In this document: one piece after another, positions 47,496-48,028 of the stretch
Numbering within the stretch: the stretch's first letter is position 1
Layout: every line of letters begins with the position of its first letter
NCBI GenBank assembly: GCA_949076555.1
Contig: CARUOB010000001.1
Span: 57,285 to 105,312, forward strand
Direction: 5' to 3'
DNA length: 48,028 nt
Origin: an uncultured Lachnospiraceae bacterium
Lineage (GTDB): Bacteria; Bacillota; Clostridia; Lachnospirales; Lachnospiraceae
Translations under genes and position numbers: made by a program
The notes under the pieces: generated by a model
Seen by the model: only the letters and a program-made list of their open reading frames with translations
The model's database searches: none
Told to the model about the DNA's origin: nothing

Positions 47496-48028
47496 TTAGA
47501 GCAGTTTTTCGCCCTGCTCCTGCATCTTCATGGCACGAACTTTGCAGGAAAGGCCGAAGAGATTGATGAAGCCTTCCGCATCGTGGTGGTCGTAGAGATC
47601 ACCGGTGGTAAAGGAGGCGATGCTCTCGTTGTAAAGTGTGTAGGGAGAGGTGGTGCCTGCCTTGATGATGTTGCCCTTGTAGAGCTTGAATTTCACTTCG
47701 CCGGTCACATACTGCTGTGTGGACTCGATGAATGCCTGCAGCGCCTCGCGAAGCGGGGTGAACCATTTGCCCTCGTATACTACCTGTGCAAACTTATTGC
47801 CAAGGTCTGCCTTGAGCGCGTAAGTGTCGCGGTCGAGAATCAGCTCCTCAAGCTGCTGGTGCGCTTCGTAAAGGATAGTGCCGCCGGGGGTCTCGTACAC
47901 GCCGCGGGATTTCATGCCGACCACGCGGTTTTCCACGATGTCAATGATGCCGATGCCGTGCTTGCCGCCCAGCTCGTTTAAGGCAGCGATGATCTCGGCC
48001 ACTTTCATCTTCTTGCCGTTTACGGAAG
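47496..48028 (-). CDS. argG: Argininosuccinate synthase (C-terminal part)
   Basis: The frame is open to the window edge, so only the last ~177 residues are present. It matches ArgG: VNGKKMKVAEIIAALNELGG, GIGIIDIVENRVVGMKSRGV and YETPGGTILYEAHQQLEELI, KFAQVVYEGKWFTPLREALQ, and TGEVKFKLYKGN. The enzyme condenses citrulline and aspartate for arginine synthesis. The missing N-terminal part, about 230 residues, should hold the ATP-binding motif. Confidence 0.96.
   Translation of the reverse strand, partial: SVNGKKMKVAEIIAALNELGGKHGIGIIDIVENRVVGMKSRGVYETPGGTILYEAHQQLEELILDRDTYALKADLGNKFAQVVYEGKWFTPLREALQAFIESTQQYVTGEVKFKLYKGNIIKAGTTSPYTLYNESIASFTTGDLYDHHDAEGFINLFGLSCKVRAMKMQEQGEKLL

Overview
The window looks like a chromosomal segment of a spore-forming, Gram-positive gut clostridium, most likely family Lachnospiraceae. 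The evidence is the spoVA sporulation genes, strong AGGAGG-type ribosome-binding sites, G+C-rich coding sequence (roughly 55% by eye), many two-component and cyclic-di-GMP proteins, and small conserved proteins typical of that family. Genes are dense and mostly in short co-directional runs. The window edges cut an ABC transporter (5' part missing) and argG (N-terminal part missing).

Layout. 1-2400: ABC exporter end, a lipoprotein, tRNA-Trp and an unknown helical protein. 2406-5064 (minus): DUF3842 protein and a GH42 beta-galactosidase. 5346-7096: spoVAA-spoVAB-spoVAC. 7163-10933: biotin block bioY-bioD-bioA-bioB behind a BirA-type operator; genes for the early pimeloyl/KAPA steps are not here. 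10998-16412: a small protein, a PDZ/radical-SAM DUF512 protein, a GNAT acetyltransferase, and a TetM/EF-G-like GTPase fused to a Rae1/YacP-type NYN nuclease. 16709-20045: an OmpR-type regulator and large membrane kinase. 20407-21330: an Rpn-type nuclease/transposase-like gene behind a structured leader.

21374-27951 (minus): a three-gene signalling operon (HD-GYP response regulator, hybrid kinase with REC and Hpt, hybrid kinase with REC and a fused DegV lipid-binding domain). 28168-38356: Suv3-like helicase, Sfp-type phosphopantetheinyl transferase, alpha/beta hydrolase, a two-SBP/degenerate GGDEF/EAL protein, YdcF-like protein, TPR lipoprotein, Nudix-like protein and pyrF. 38434-39450: spoVAD, alone behind a sigma-G-like promoter. 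39500-40150: an AT-rich patch with a DUF3825-like remnant. 40375-42035: small protein, ridA, aroK, spoVAE. 42149-44276: an ECF sigma/anti-sigma operon with two membrane proteins. 44313 to the end: an unknown protein, degV, LytTR regulator, DUF1294 protein and the argG end.

The spoVA set is split over three loci spread over 36 kb. c-di-GMP turnover here is on the degradation side (HD-GYP and EAL; the only GGDEF is degenerate). The most unusual items are the GTPase-NYN fusion, the kinase-REC-DegV fusion, an over-represented intergenic word TTATGTWAACY (twice paired at exactly 51 bp), a TGAC-N7-GTCA dyad seen 13 times, an apparent AUA start codon on the sigma factor, a G8 tract where one deletion would fuse two genes, and a multibranch palindromic element after degV. 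All motif counts were made by hand.
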